A stretch of DNA of 64,000 nucleotides, taken from contig OX463866.1 of NCBI GenBank assembly GCA_949825065.1, forward strand, positions 511,001 to 575,000, given 5' to 3'. The notes under the pieces were generated by a model. It was not told the origin of the DNA. It saw only the letters and a list, made by a program, of their open reading frames with translations, and did no database searches. This document shows positions 40,646-51,594 of the stretch, piece after piece. The position numbers and the translations under genes were made by a program. The stretch comes from Odontocerum albicorne (lineage: Eukaryota; Arthropoda; Insecta; Trichoptera; Odontoceridae). Positions within the stretch are counted from its first letter, which is position 1. Every line of letters begins with the position of its first letter.

Positions 40646-41349
40646 TAACGCAAAATGAAATACTGGCAAATTCTCGTCTGAGACTTGTTTTATTTCAACA
40701 AAGTTCTACCGGCAAACGAGGAACTCTTCTCATTGAAGTCACGCCCCAAGGATTGAGCGACAACCATTCACCTAATTCTACAGTCTTTTTTATCGGTGCT
40801 GTACACATATGACCCCCATGTATTCTTCTCAGTGAATTTATTTGGCCCCTTTTTAACTTTGTACGAGTATTTCTGCATTCACTAGTAATTTGATTTTTGG
40901 TTATTTTGTTAAAACTGCGGTTTAAATCGACCGTAAATGAATACATAAATAAAAAGCTTTCTGCGGGTTTATTGATGTGCGCCAATTTCTTCCAGCAGAC
41001 CATAAAAATGTCAAAGATTCGTCGCTTCGTTAGATTGTGCCCCGAGTCACCCCTTTATAAAAAGTAATCCGAAAACATGAAGAAAATTAGATTTCCATCC
41101 CCTAGTCTGAGATGCATTAGTAGATACAGACATATTAGTTGCATCTTATGCACTTCTCTAGACCTGCGTTCCCTCCCGCGCCTGCAATAAGGCATTCTGA
41201 ACATCTGTCCCAGAGTAGCTCTTTTACTGACAGGGCCGTCTCTAGTGGTGCTCGCGCAGTGTGCAACAATACGGAATACCCCCCCAATCTTTTTTATATT
41301 TATTTTCTGTTTGAAGAATATTTGCGGGATATTTACGAATAAAAGTGAC
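40646..41349. other. unassigned DNA with degraded LINE and SINE scraps
   Basis: 40800-40860 resembles antisense LINE ('RIHGGHMCTAP' region) and 40962-41010 is a degraded SINE tail (GCGGGTTTATTGATGTGCGC). 41222-41255 starts CAGGGCCGTCTCTAG, a word shared with 42408-42425 (inverted) and 45287-45300. Confidence 0.4.
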
Positions 41350-41660
41350 GATTTATATATACATACATAGGATCACGCCGTGTCCCTTACGGGGTAGGCA
41401 GAGAGGACAGATTTCCAATATTTCCTATTAAAGCGCCCAACTTTCGCCTCCTTCACAATGTTACATCTCGTCATACACGATATTCTACAATTCATCTTCT
41501 CACTTTACTTTCTTTCTTAATCTGCTTCATTTGATTCAGCCATATTTTTCTAGGCCTACCTAGTCCACGCTCACCTTTCACTTCTGACTTGTACATTCGC
41601 TTAGTCATTCTTTCATCATTTCTTTTTCTCCACATACACAAACCATCTTAAAGCTTGTTA
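41350..41660 (-). pseudogene. LINE C-terminal fragment
   Basis: Antisense copy of the common LINE tail: GATCACGCCGTGTCCCTTAC ... 'ggcctacctagtccacgctc' ... 'cacatacacaaaccatctta'. Confidence 0.7.
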
Positions 41661-41811
41661 TTTATAACTACGTTATTCCACTAACAATATAAATCTCCAC
41701 TACACGTGTGTTTACCTCCTAGCCCGAGGTTTTCTTCAGGCGGAATGATGTAGTCAAAGCAGAAACCTTTGATAAATTAAATGCATAACAAAGTTTGATA
41801 AGTCGATTAGC

Positions 41812-42372
41812 TTCGATTCTAATAAATGGCAAGTTATTTATGTAAATACATTACATAAAACTAACAATAATAATTAATACGTTCAGTAACTTTATATTTT
41901 ATCAACTTTAATATTATATAAGCCTCGATTCTAATAAATAGCAAGTTATTCAGGTAAATATAGTACATTACATAAAACTAACAATAATGAAAAATTAATA
42001 CATCTTGTTACAAATTAGCAAAAATGTGGCAGTTTGTTAAAATCAAATAATATTTGGCGATGTTTGTCAAAAATCACTACGTTAGTCCGCATTGGCTAGG
42101 AATGGGGTATACAATAATTGAATTTTCGATTTTTTTTATACATAAAATTAAATGTTCGTAATAAGTATTAATTCACAGTAGATCTTGACCTATTTGAAGA
42201 TAGATACAAATCACACAATACATTAGAAAGTCAGTATAATGAAAATTAGGAATTAAAACGTCAGTTTAGAGAAAAACATTTTTTTGATTTATAAAAAAAC
42301 GATTTTACCCCATCCCTTTGAGACATGACATTTCAAATGTCACAGGGACCATCCTACATTTTTTCAAGTATA
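41812..42372 (-). mobile_element. TIR element family M, copy 3
   Basis: Homologous to 26710-27297 with the right end TTTCAAGTATAG intact. The left end is missing and a 70-bp segment (TTCGATTCTAATAAATRGCA...) is duplicated at 41815 and 41928. Confidence 0.7.
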
Positions 42373-42928
42373 GTTAAGAATTAACGTAATAGCTGGCGCA
42401 TTGCAAAACGACGCTCGAGTGACGGCCCTGGATACCGAAGGGAATTTGTGTTATCAAAATACAATAATAAAAAGGCAGCGCACACAAGTACTTCTCCTCG
42501 AGTGCTGCACCCTGCAGTCGGAGGGCCGGGGCGCTATGGGCTCCCCTCTGCCCCCCGTCTCTAATGACATTTTGATCGGCCGTGAGGAACTGCGCCGGGC
42601 GGAGTGGCTCAAGCCCCGCGGTGCGACGAGTGGTGGGGCGTAGAGTATCCCGTTTGCCGAACGTATTTATATTTGTGAATTTTGTACGAGGAAGTGAGGG
42701 GTGGGCGTATGACGCGAATATTAGTAAGGATAAACGAAGCGTTTGACCGCGTGATAAGAGTAAAGCGAGCAATTGAAAATATTAAATTAACATGTTGAAT
42801 GTACATTAATACGTGGTATTTAATTTTATTTTTTATCAACGGTACAAAGCAATGTACCTTACAAAATTATATTTAAATTGAAAAAAAGAAATTTATAATA
42901 ATTTATAACAATTCGACAAAACCAAATA
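42373..42928. other. unassigned, partly GC-rich
   Basis: 42400-42650 is GC-rich with ACGGCCCTGG near its start, the inverse of the CAGGGCCGT word at 41222, and could be a TIR element of unknown class. No protein is recognised. Confidence 0.3.
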
Positions 42929-43019
42929 CAGGCGGCCCTCGACTTTCGCTATTTGGCACATTTAAAAAAAATCAATTTTTTAAATATTTTTGTCGATAAT
43001 GCGAAAATTGCTCGTTTCC

Positions 43020-43592
43020 ATTCAGTCGCTCCCACTTTTTTTTTGGAAGATGTTATATGGAACGCAATGAACAACATTGGAGACTCTTGGGCTGAAATAA
43101 AAGAGTCCAACAATGAAAGGTTCCTGGAAACAATTATGCCCACAAATGACGAGTGATTTTATAAATTCTGAAGATACTCCGGAAACTATCACAGATGAAA
43201 TAGTTAGCCTAATGAATGAACTAAACTTGGACGTCAACAACGAAGATGTTAATGAGTTGATTGAATCTCACTCAGTACCTCTGTCAAATGAATACTTAAT
43301 TGAGCAACAAGAGTTAAATGGAATACACAATGGAAGTGAGGAAGAAGAAGCTGATAAAATCGTCAAGACTTTGACAATCAAAAATATGAATGAATCCTTC
43401 ATGCATCTTGACCATTTTTTGACTATCATGGAAGAATGTGATGGAAGACCAATGGAGAATGTATATCTCAAGTACGTAGGGCGATTGAGAAAGACACAGC
43501 ATGTTATAGAACTCTTTATCAAGAAAAGAAAAAAAGGTGGTATTCAACTAACTCTTGACAAGTTTATAAAGAAAACATCTGAAAGCACTTAA
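43020..43592 (+). pseudogene. Tigger transposase C-terminal fragment
   Basis: From 43113 an open frame reads MKGSWKQLCPQMTSDF, 'TPETITDEIVSLMNELNLDV', 'VNELIESHSVPLSNEYLIEQ' and a final 'LTLDKFIKKTSEST' with TAA at 43590. This matches the C-terminal tail of Tigger transposases (W.KLWP..., ...ELLESHS..L.NEDL..., ...LD.F.KK). The catalytic DDD region is deleted. Confidence 0.88.
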
Positions 43593-43618
43593 ACATGCCT
43601 CTTTAACTTAATTATGTA

Positions 43619-44574
43619 CGAGGCGTATCCAGAAAAGAAAGTAAGTGTACTGAGGCTCTCACGACCGGATGGATTTTATTTTTCGACATGGCTACACTTT
43701 CGTGTAGCCTGACCCTTCCCCTCCGCAACGAGACCGGTTCGAGGTCAGTACGTTGAGAAGTGTCGACGCGACAACACGTTTCGTGAAAAATGTCAACCCA
43801 ATCTCCCGCCAAGTTGAATCGAATGGAGGCTGGGCAAGAGTTTTTGAGGCGCTGCAAACTCCATGGAGATGAATTTCTCCGCTCCATCGTTACTGGAGAT
43901 GAAACTTGGGTTGCACACTACACGCCTGAAACCAAAAGGCAGTCTTAACAGTGGCGTCACACCTCTTCACCCTCCGCCAAAAAGTTCAAAACCACAATTT
44001 CAGCCAAGAAAATCACGGCATCCGTGTTTTGGGACTGTCAAGGCATAATTTTAATTGAATATATGCCTCAAGGGGAGACCATCAACTCTGCAAGATACTG
44101 TGAGACCCTAAAAAAATTGCGGAGGGCGATTCAGAACAAGAGGAGAGGCATGCTGATAAAGGGAGTCTGCCTGCTGCATGACAATGCCAGACCACATACG
44201 GCCAACGCCACGAAGGAACTGCTTGCCTCGTTTAAATGGGATGCCCTGAACCATCCCGCGCATTCCCCTGACCTAGCACCTTCAGATTACTATCTCTTTA
44301 CCTCCCTGAAGCTGCACATGGGTGGAAAAAGGTTTTCAACCGACGAGGAGGTAAAGGAGGAGGTGGAGAAGTGGACGGAGGAGTTGGCGGGAAACTACTT
44401 CGAGGAAGGCATCAAAAAGTTGATACCCCGCTTCACCACCTGCATTGAGAGGAATGGCGACTATGTCGAAAAATAGCTTACATATGTACTACGGGAACCA
44501 CGTAATTTTTTTGTTTAAATAAAAAAAATTGTAACCTACAAAAATTTAGTACACTTACTTTGTGGATATGCCTC
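43619..44574 (+). mobile_element. mariner element, 956 bp, internally deleted
   Basis: TIRs CGAGGCGTATCCAGAAAAGA and (inverted) CGAGGCATATCCACAAAGTA lie between TA at 43617-43618 and 44575-44576. Both TIRs include AAGTAAGTGTACT. It is about 320 bp shorter than a full mariner because the N-terminal DNA-binding part is missing. Confidence 0.92.
43790..44476 (+). pseudogene. mariner transposase, N-terminally deleted, one stop
   Basis: The frame runs from ATG 43790 to TAG 44474-44476, 228 codons, broken only by a TAA after 'TPETKRQS' near 43946. It keeps IVTGDETWVAHYTPE, LLHDNARPHTA and HSPDLAPSDYYLFTS, i.e. all three catalytic aspartates of a DD34D mariner. The paired helix-turn-helix region (about 110-120 residues) is absent. 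Confidence 0.9.
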
Positions 44575-44717
44575 GTATATTGATAAATAAATATTATTGA
44601 TAAATATTTTAAAATAGAATTTTTGATGTTTTTTCTACATCTCTCTACTTTCAAACATTCAACATTCGCACACATTTTCAGGAACCAATTATGAGCGAAA
44701 GTCGAGGACCGCCTGTA

Positions 44718-44944
44718 AAAAGATATCAACACAACAAAACATACACATATATCATATAAGCCATTTAGTTAAGCACTGTTAAACCGATTACAATTTTATT
44801 GTAATCGGTTGCACCAAACACTATTTATTACAAATCGAAGGCTAATCAAAGAGATAATAGAAATCTATAAATATCCAAACAATATTAACAGTGATAACGG
44901 ATTTTACCTCAAATCAGTATGGTACCCAATAATCATATAAATTG
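44718..44944. other. intergenic DNA with a perfect small palindrome
   Basis: AACCGATTACAAT (44782-44794) is followed after TTT by its exact complement (44798-44810). Nothing else is recognised. Confidence 0.6.
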
Positions 44945-45157
44945 TATTGTATTACACTTTCGTTGTACACAGTACACCTGGCGGGCTAATTGTCATGTGG
45001 CAATCTCTTCCAACCAACCAGAAAGATATTAAAGAGGCCTTACGTGAAAACCAGACTGGAATCCTTTTTTTTTTTAATCTGGGTTCCATCGGGATTTGAA
45101 CCCGCAACCTCCGGATCGGGGGCACAGGCTCTTACCAATTAGGTCACGGAAGTCGAA
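44945..45157 (-). mobile_element. tRNA-derived SINE, antisense
   Basis: Body, 'gggatttgaacccgcaacctccgg' and 'accaattaggtcacggaag' are all present. It has the alternative 3' end (GTATTACACTTTCGTTGTAC). A Penelope-family end remnant lies at 45172-45210. Confidence 0.88.
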
Positions 45158-45561
45158 CATGTATTTCAACTTCTATTTAAACCTGTACAGTGTTAACGCT
45201 TTAACTATAAAAATGACATCAATAAGTACACGAGTAAAAATGATAAGAATTTAATAATATACGTAGTTGATCACACGACACTGGGCCGTCCCTAGTCGGC
45301 TGCCCGCACCTCACCATATAAATTTGGCATTAATGCAAAAAAAATTGTACAGTAGAAATTCGACACTTCATAAACTTTGCAATTAGCCTATTTTTATAGT
45401 TCGAGAGATTATAGAAAAATATACCGGCAATCTCAGCAAATTAAATCTCCCAAAAGATACCTTATATTAATTTATTTCACATATATGATATACAGGAAGA
45501 TTTTATTGGTAATTCGAGATACTTGGTTTATAATAGAAAATAGCTCTATGACGAGTATGTA

Positions 45562-45801
45562 CAGTACCCGGCGGTAAGTAATACACATCGGGCTTAAGAA
45601 AGAGACTGTCGTCCATAATCGGCTAACTTCGGCTTTGTAGAGCGTCGTCTCTGTCATCCATACACGTGTTTCGTCGCGATTTGTCAGTCGTTGTCAAGCG
45701 TTCTAGGGACAGAGACGACGCTCTACAAAGCCGAAGTTAGCCGATTATGGCCGACAGTCTCTTTCTTAAGCCCGATCTGTATTACTTAACGCCGAGTACT
45801 G
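45562..45801. mobile_element. 240-bp hairpin MITE
   Basis: Arms of about 95 bp, nearly perfectly inverted (CAGTACCCGGCGGTAAGTAA ... and its complement at the right end), around a 50-bp loop. TA at 45560-45561 and 45802-45803. A second copy is at 62711-62930. Non-coding; TA target suggests a mariner/Tc1-driven MITE. Confidence 0.88.
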
Positions 45802-45879
45802 TACTGAAGAAACTCTAATATTACGCCATTTTATGCCGAAAGTAGAAATAATGGTGCTTGACTGAGCGGTTTAATATTT

Positions 45880-46310
45880 CAAAAGAGGTAAAGCAAGGAT
45901 GTGTCATGTTTCCCTAGTTGTTTGATATTCATATATATTCATATTGAACTATCTACAGTGGTTAAATGTCGAATGAGAATGTGTGCGGATCGCTGTATGC
46001 TGATGACATGGTAGTAAGTGGAAAATTAATATGAATTAGAATCCGTTTAGTAAATTGTATTTAGAGATGTGAAGAAAAATATAGTAGAACTAATGTTGCG
46101 AAATCTTAAGTCATGGTGACAAAAAAGTGAGAAAGGAAAAGTGTGTGCGATATAAGGGTGAACAATGGAAGATTGAAGCAAGTTGAGGAATTCTGATATT
46201 TGGGTAGTATTTTAACAGATGATGGAAAAGTTAGAATGGATATTGAACGGCATGTAACGATAGGAAACAAAGGCAATGGGATACTAAAACATATACCATA
46301 TACTCAAACG
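45880..46310 (+). pseudogene. degraded LINE RT fragment
   Basis: Contains a decayed 'CADRCMLMTW' (YADDMVV-like) block near 46000, a 'VMVTKK' stretch and a 'FGSIL TDDGKV.MDIERHV' block near 46190-46260. Many stops and frameshifts. Confidence 0.6.
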
Positions 46311-46966
46311 TTATGAAAAATATCGGATGTTTTTATTGCTCCGGTTAATTCGCAGCCCGGTAAATTCGTAACCCGGTTAATGCGATTCCGGATAATCCAG
46401 TAAATAAATAAATAATGACGCAATTTGCAAGTTCTAAATATTACTTTTTTAAAACATATAACCTAATTTCCCTGTAATGAGTTCTTCTGCTACTTCCTTT
46501 AACGAGTGGCATCTAGTTCTAGATTATAAAATACAAATATCCTTTTATCGCAGCGCTTGAACACTTGTTTTGCACAATTAATTAAAAACAATCCACTGCC
46601 CAAACCTCTCGGAACCCCTTACTAATCAAGAAACGGGAGCGGGGACGGGGGTGAACACCCGATCGGCCCACCGTCTCTAGGCCTGCCAGCCTACACCGGG
46701 CATAGTGGCTGCAAAACATCCCCTAGCACTCTTTCGAATCCCACTGCAGGGGAGGGGAGAGAGGTGCTTTAATTGGAAATAAATGCTACTTCTTTTTGTA
46801 GCAAGTATTATATGGATATAAAATTAAAACACGGTTAATTTGTTTATTCCGCATTATTGCAAATCACATTGTGTTTCAACGAAGTATATATTAATTACAC
46901 CATGATGTGTGATGTTCACGATAAAATAGAGTAAAAGTGTTAAGAACTGAAGTGTACAAGAGTGTC

Positions 46967-47394
46967 GCAAAAAAATGCATCCAAACTTTAATAAGAAATA
47001 ATGTCTGAAACCAGACTAAGTTTTGAACAAAGAAAGTGTATTTTGAAGTGCTACTGGAAGTAGGAAAACGTGGTAGTAGACTTTATATTTTAGGGATTTC
47101 TCAAGAATAAAGTTTATGCTAAAACATCTGACACTATTAATGCCGTATCATACGAGTAGCCATTGGAAGAGAATGCGCCCAAATACCAAATGGAATGATT
47201 CTCGATGTTTGTGATTCCGTTGCTTCGCGTTGCCAGCAAAGTCTAGACCAGAATGGTCATCGGTTTGAAAACAGGCGCTAAGTATAAAAAATAAATTTAT
47301 GTAGTTTATTGTGAACGTTGAAAGGGGACTGTATGCTAATAAAAACGGGCTTTATAAACATTCAAATTGTGGATAAATTTTTTGCGACATCCTG
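46967..47394 (+). mobile_element. Tc1/mariner-superfamily remnant, 428 bp
   Basis: The ends CAAGAGTGTCGCAAAAAAAT and (inverted) CAGGATGTCGCAAAAAATTT sit next to TA at both sides. The plus strand starts MSETRLSFEQRKCILKCYWK, the N-terminus of an insect Tc1/mariner-type transposase, then jumps to C-terminal-like sequence, so the middle is deleted. About 55 bp outside both ends are direct repeats of each other (46894-46945, 47397-47452). Confidence 0.7.
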
Positions 47395-47670
47395 TATATT
47401 AATAACACCATGATGTGTGGTGTTCTCGATAACATAGAGTAAAAGTAGAGTATTTGTTGTTTATGGTACTAAAGAGGAATAGGGTTAGAAGCGGATAAAA
47501 GGATAAATTTAATTAATTATTTATGATATTAAATGAATTAAATTAAATGTGACATATTCTCTTCTCAAAGAAAGAAAACATAAAAAACGTTTGATTTTAA
47601 TTACGTCTATTTTGATACGTTGAAAGAAGATTGCCACGTGGCAGTAACCCATCAAAGTTTGTAATCTATA

Positions 47671-47838
47671 GTGTATAGCTGCGCAGTAACGGGCTGGACT
47701 TCAGTGCGGAAGATCGTGGGTTCGAACCCCGCGCTGTGCTACTCCCCTCGAATAACACAACAATTGTTTCCGCCTAGTATTTTCGGGGATATAAGAATAC
47801 ATATGACTTTGCTCATATCTATTCTTTCAAAAAAAAAA
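47671..47838 (+). mobile_element. second SINE family with poly(A)
   Basis: A tRNA-like head (AGCTGCGCAGTAACGGGC ... GTGGGTTCGAACCCCGCGC) is followed by a body and A15 tail. The head is not related to the main SINE except in having a pol III B box. Confidence 0.65.
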
Positions 47839-48080
47839 AAAAAACAGATGCGTGAGACTCTCGCGCGGTAGAAGTGAAACTTCTTAGCTCCTAGAAAAAT
47901 TTGATTTTATGCATTACTTTTTTTCCATATGTTAACGTTTTTTTTTTAGGATTAGGAAATGGTTATGTGGAATTTAATTCAAGAAAATCTCTCTTAATTA
48001 AATCAACCATGTTTATATTAATATTTTTATGTTATTATTAATTCTTAAATTAATTATTTATTTATTATTATATTATTATA

Positions 48081-48291
48081 GTTCGGAAATTCTAGGATGA
48101 GTCCTGTGACAGCTCACAAATTTGCCCCAATACAACCTTATGTAATGTATTTACCTAAATAACTTGCTATTTATTAGAATTGAGGCTTATATTAAAGTGG
48201 ATAAAATAATTAAAATTACTGAACATCGTTACTAGGCTGTATTGGGGCAAATTTGTGAGCTGTCACAGGACTCATCCTAGAATTTCCGAAC
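48081..48291. mobile_element. 211-bp MITE with perfect 54-bp TIRs (family M end)
   Basis: GTTCGGAAATTCTAGGATGA...GCCCCAATACA at the left is repeated exactly inverted at the right, between TA at 48079-48080 and 48292-48293. Interior and subterminal sequence equal the right part of the 578-bp family M elements. Confidence 0.93.
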
Positions 48292-48296
48292 TATAA

Positions 48297-48650
48297 TAAT
48301 ATATTATTAATAATATTATTGTACTATATTATTAATTAATTATATTATAATTAATTATAATATAAAAATATATCATAATTATTACTATAATATTATAATA
48401 ACACAAATTATAAGTATATATTAAATAAATATTAAAATAAATATTAAATAAAATAAAATATTTTAATAAAAATTAAAATTAATAATTATCAATATAATAA
48501 TATTTTTATTTTTAATAATAAATAATAATAATTTTAATAATAAAATAATACACTTAATAATATTAATTATTATTAATAATAAATAATTATTAATATTAAA
48601 ATAATTAATAATAATTTAATAATAATAATTAAATAATAATATAATACACC
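48297..48650. repeat. A/T low-complexity tract
   Basis: About 350 bp of TTA/AAT/ATA words with almost no G or C. Confidence 0.95.
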
Positions 48651-48654
48651 GTTT

Positions 48655-48890
48655 CAGTTTTCGTGACGTTCAGGCCAATTTGCCCTACCGCGCCTATAGA
48701 AGTTTCACTTCAAAAAAAGGAAAAAACATATCGGTGTACTCCGCTTGTCACATAGCGGTGTGCCATCGGATCCAGTACAGCGGTGTGGCCAGTGAGTTTG
48801 CTGGTGTGCAACAGCTACTCAATTTAGGAAAAGGAAAAAGACTCCACGGCACAGTTTCGCTTTCCAACTGAATTGACGTTGGAATAACAG
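48655..48890. repeat. dispersed repeat, also at 61790-61975
   Basis: Shares 'gtgccatcggatccagtacagcgg', 'gtttgctggtgtgcaacagc' and 'gcacagtttcgctttcc' with the inverted 61800-61940. Unknown class. Confidence 0.7.
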
Positions 48891-49454
48891 AGGGTCCTCG
48901 ACTGCGAAGGCACAGCAACGACGACTCTATATAACGAAATTATAATTATAACACAATATAATACAATATTTTACCATTCACAGCGGTAAGAAGAAAGACA
49001 AAGAAGTAGGAAAAGAAAGAAAGAAAGAAAGGAAGGAAGTAAGATGAGTGAGAGAGCTGAAGATAAGCCGAGGAAGAGTATTGCAGGGAATATCGGGCCC
49101 GGAGCAGGTCTCTCGCAGTAATTTCATAAATTTTCAAAGTATTACAACTCGGCGTTTAGCTATTTATGCACACTGTGTAGGATTTAAAATTAACCCCGCG
49201 CGCCCGACATAAGCCACTTTACTCGCAACTTTAGACTCAAACTTCCCACAAATTCTCTACAGTCCTCCTCGGGAACCGCGGCTCGGGCGCGGCTGCCTTT
49301 AGCGGTGCTAGACAAAACGCTCAAAACGGAGTGCCGCAAGGCACGATACTTAGCCCTTCCCTTAACCTTTCCTCTGTCATACATAGAGTGAGTAGGTGGT
49401 ATGTACCTGTAGGCCAGACTGTTTGGATATTTTTATTTAAAATAAATATTTAAA
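48891..49454 (+). pseudogene. intergenic DNA with a jockey-like RT scrap
   Basis: 49290-49350 on the plus strand reads 'AQNGVPQGTILSPSL', the conserved GVPQGT..SP block of non-LTR reverse transcriptases. No neighbouring RT blocks are readable. 48985-49042 is AAAGA/AAGG-rich. Confidence 0.5.
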
Positions 49455-49880
49455 ACATTATACATACACCCCATCACGCTATTTCCCTCTAGGAGTAGGC
49501 AGAGAGGACATAGCGCCACACTTTTCTGCCTCGACCCGCATCCTTAGCCTCTTTTACATCCATACATCTCTTTATACAACTTCTACGATTTCTATGACTT
49601 TCTACGTTTTCTTCTTTCAGAATAGCATTCACTTGATTTAATCATACTTTCCTTGGTCTTCCTTTCACATGCGCTACCCTTCACATTTGCACTATATATC
49701 TGTTTTGTTAGCGTTTCTTAAGTCATTCGTTATTCATGGCCAAACCAGCTCAGCATGCACTTCTTCATCTTACTTAACACATCAGCTTTAAGTTCATATT
49801 CATTCGTTATCACTTAATTCCGCATTTTATCATACATTGTACTCCATTTATTCTTCTCAATGTAAACATTGCTACACTAT
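49455..49880 (-). pseudogene. LINE C-terminal fragment
   Basis: Long antisense copy of the common tail: CACCCCATCACGCTATTTCC ... 'tttccttggtcttcctttcac' ... 'ttcttcatcttacttaacacatc'. Confidence 0.75.
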
Positions 49881-50084
49881 TTATTTGGTTCCTTTGTTAT
49901 AATAAATTAACAATTGATTACTCACGATTTTTTGACGTTCTGTTATGTTTTAAGCCTTTTTTTGATAAAATCCAATGATTTTTTTTACTGTCTCGAAATA
50001 CAATTCAGGGTTGCCACTACACATAAAAAATGTCAACTATATAATACAACGCACAATTTTCATTTCATTCTTTATATATAACAT

Positions 50085-50510
50085 ACAAATATTGTTCATT
50101 GGCCTTACCAGTTCATCGCTTTTCTTTTTTTACGTCGTTCTTTACTGTCCATGCAGTGAGACTCTGGAACCGGTTACAAACCAATGTTAGACTCGCTCCG
50201 TCCTTGGCATGCTTTAAGAAGCGACTGAAAAAACTCTTAATTTCTAGTCAGTAAAATAACGTGTTTAATTCCTGATTTTTCTTTTCCTTTCCTCTCCACC
50301 ATCCCTTCCTTTCCTTTTCCTTTGATTGATGATATCTCACTAATACTATTATTATGTATATGTTCATAAATTTTGTAAAGATGAATACTTATTTGAATAC
50401 TTTATGCAACCACGTTACTTGATTTATGGAAGAGATTGCTGCCCGGCGTGATTTTTATTTGCATGATCCATTTACAATACAATACAGCGTTTTAAATAAA
50501 TAAATAACAT
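50085..50510 (+). pseudogene. LINE ORF2 C-terminus and 3' UTR
   Basis: The plus strand reads FTVHAVRLWNRLQTNVRLAP, then 'SLACFKKRLKKLLISSQ' and a stop at 50252, followed by an AT-rich 3' UTR ending in an AAATAA tail. The other copies, 3745-4010 and 55430-55600, are antisense. Confidence 0.8.
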
Positions 50511-50519
50511 CAATTTCAT

Positions 50520-50642
50520 TCATATGTAACAAATATAAAAATTACTACTAACATAAAAATTACTAATATAAAAATTACTACTAATATAAACTACTACTAA
50601 TATAAAAACTACTACTAATAATATAAAAATTACTACTTCAGC
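50520..50642. repeat. AAAATTACTACTAATAT tandem repeat
   Basis: Irregular 17-24 bp units made of ATAAAAATTACTACTAAT variants. Confidence 0.85.
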
Positions 50643-51594
50643 CAGTAAGACGTGAAAGGTGTGGACTAGACAAGATTTTGAATGAAGGCAAAGTGTGAAC
50701 TATGAATAATAAAATATTGTGCATGACGAGATGTACGAATATGGCGGAGGCAAAACTTGTGTACTTGGATAGAAAATAATCGAAATTCGCTCACCCTATC
50801 TATCCCGCAAAGGACACGGCCTAACGATTATGCATTGTGGGGACACTGCCCAACATGCTGGATGTTGCTTTAACCCTTCCCAAACGTCTTTCCAAAGGTT
50901 CCCAGAACACCACCATGTTGGATTCTGGATTGTTCCATAAATGTATCATACAATACATTAAAAAATCTCCGCCCGCCAAATATAGTCCAGGACAGAACAA
51001 TTTAGCGCTATGATCGCATCATGTGACGTTTCGTAGGAAATAACTAGTCAGTTCACAGCAATCCACATTTACTTCTATTTTTTATTAAACAAAGTAACAT
51101 AATATATTTTGCCTGTATCTCACTTTCTCCTCAGTGAGATACAGGCAAAAGCCTAGTTTACTGGGGACACGGCAAATGAAAGGCGACAAACCCAGATCCA
51201 TTAAAATTGTATGTCCAAATTAAATTACCTGTTGTTTTTTCGCAAATTATGTATATTTCTTGTCATGTGTAATAATAAATAAATAAATAAATAAATATTG
51301 TACAAATGTTTGTCAAGTCTATACCTATATATACTCGTATACTTTAATTACTTAACTAATCTTATTTATATATTATCATTTATGAACTTACTTAATCTTA
51401 TTTTCCTACATGTTATTTTTTTTTTTATAATCTTAATATATGATTTTTTAGAAATAATTAACACATACATACTACTTATAACTAGATAACAATTCTTACA
51501 ACTAATTATTTAGCAAGTACATGTCTACTAGTTCAGGCTACTTGTATTCCATCAAATTCACTCAGACCTTGGTCGTCCCAGCTAATACTGCAGG
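50643..51594. other. unassigned DNA with inverted repeat and microsatellite
   Basis: TTTTGCCTGTATCTCACT (51107-51124) and its exact complement (51133-51150) form an 18-bp stem. 51133-51255 matches inverted 62931-63045. (AAAT)n lies at 51270-51296. 51420-51510 matches 36430-36520, probably a LINE 3' end. Confidence 0.5.

Larger units (their letters stand above)
42929..44715 (+). mobile_element. Tigger/pogo element with nested mariner
   Basis: TIRs CAGGCGGCCCTCGACTTTCG and (inverted) CAGGCGGTCCTCGACTTTCG lie between TA at 42927-42928 and 44716-44717. The mariner at 43619-44574 is inserted inside. Without it, about 830 bp of Tigger remains, including the C-terminal part of its transposase. Confidence 0.92.

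Noticed and set aside
46894..47452. LTR retrotransposon with 55-bp terminal repeats
   Set aside because: Repeats are too short, with no TG...CA ends, primer site or gag/pol; the interior is a Tc1-like remnant.
47671..47760. Possible functional tRNA gene
   Set aside because: It has a B box, but the cloverleaf does not close properly and a body plus poly(A) follows, so it is a SINE head.
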